From positions 124,001 through 188,000 of the forward strand of contig JAEWPC010000059.1 of NCBI GenBank assembly GCA_023460795.1: DNA of 64,000 bases, written 5' to 3'. Shown here in pieces: positions 63,830 to 64,000 of the stretch (the stretch's first letter is position 1; the number at the start of each line of letters is the position of its first letter). Under the pieces are notes generated by a model. That model did no database searches. It was given only the letters and a program-made list of their open reading frames with translations, and had not been told where the DNA came from. The position numbers were made by a program, and so were the translations under genes. This DNA comes from Bacillota bacterium. Lineage in GTDB: Bacteria; Bacillota; Bacilli; Paenibacillales; Paenibacillaceae.

Positions 63830-64000
63830 GAAGCACAACGATAAAATTAGATCGCCCGCTTAAGAACCGTACGAGTTTCGGTCAGACGGTACGCAACTCG
63901 CTTACGATGGCCTACCGCGGACTGCTTAAGATCCGTCGCACCCCCGAGCAATTGTTCGACGTCACGCTGCAACCGATTATTTTCACCTTAATGTTCACCT
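63826..64000 (+). CDS. ABC-2 exporter permease (DrrB type), 3' end outside window
   Basis: The first 58 codons are present: a polar N-terminus, then TVRNSLTMAYRGLLKIRRTP and EQLFDVTLQPIIFTLMFT entering the first transmembrane helix, the usual start of DrrB/ABC-2 permeases. Partner of the ATPase gene that it overlaps. Confidence 0.85.
   Translation, partial: MRSTTIKLDRPLKNRTSFGQTVRNSLTMAYRGLLKIRRTPEQLFDVTLQPIIFTLMFT

Overview
The window looks like a chromosomal segment of a Gram-positive, endospore-former-type bacterium of the Paenibacillaceae (Paenibacillus/Cohnella-like). This is an inference from moderately high GC coding sequence, strong AGGAGG-type ribosome binding sites, frequent TTG and GTG starts, lipoprotein signal peptides, an SLH-anchored chitinase, YesM/YesN-type two-component systems and LplB/YtcP-type sugar ABC permeases. 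No tRNA, rRNA, CRISPR array, insertion sequence or phage gene was seen.

Layout. 1-4732: 3' part of a GH35 beta-galactosidase, then a large signalling protein joining a LacI-like sugar-sensor domain to PAS, GGDEF and EAL. 4846-8148: an amino-acid permease, a divergent MerR regulator and an agmatinase-like ureohydrolase, plausibly one guanidino/amino compound locus. 8182-10078: a secreted seven-repeat RCC1 protein, then an array of 50-bp repeats each holding a hairpin. 10080-13391: a secreted Ig-CBM9-esterase and a divergent LacI regulator. 13732-23162: a MacB/Ykn-type ABC export system followed without a clear break by a GH10 xylanase and a GH43 enzyme. 23370-29266: a solute-binding lipoprotein, a YesM-type kinase, a YesN-type regulator, and a convergent regulator whose receiver domain lacks the phosphoacceptor Asp. 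29531-44942: a 15-kb same-strand cluster with two solute-binding proteins, two pairs of sugar permeases, an NHL-TPR membrane protein, a Yip1 membrane protein, a DUF5696-like lipoprotein, an intracellular GH10 xylanase and a GH43 enzyme. 45078-46525: an alpha/beta hydrolase and its TetR-type regulator. 46550-48190: decayed paralogue fragments. 48249-56029: a duplicated beta-propeller protein, an esterase, a small P-loop kinase and a 1239-residue Ig-repeat secreted protein. 56225-57540: a broken mtnK and a gene remnant. 57563-64000: an SDR/HxlR pair, an SLH chitinase and a DrrAB-type ABC exporter cut by the window end.

Working together. The centre reads as a (glucurono)xylan utilisation region. 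Surface or secreted GH10, GH43 and CE1-CBM9 enzymes would cut the polymer, ABC importers would take up oligosaccharides, and intracellular GH10/GH43 would finish them, under a two-component system and catabolite repression (a cre-like site lies at 29403). A 45-47 nt leader element occurs twice, before the exporter/xylanase operon and before the importer operon, and may tie the two together. The best candidate for an undescribed system is 31007-42308, where transporter genes are interleaved with the NHL-TPR, Yip1 and DUF5696-like genes.
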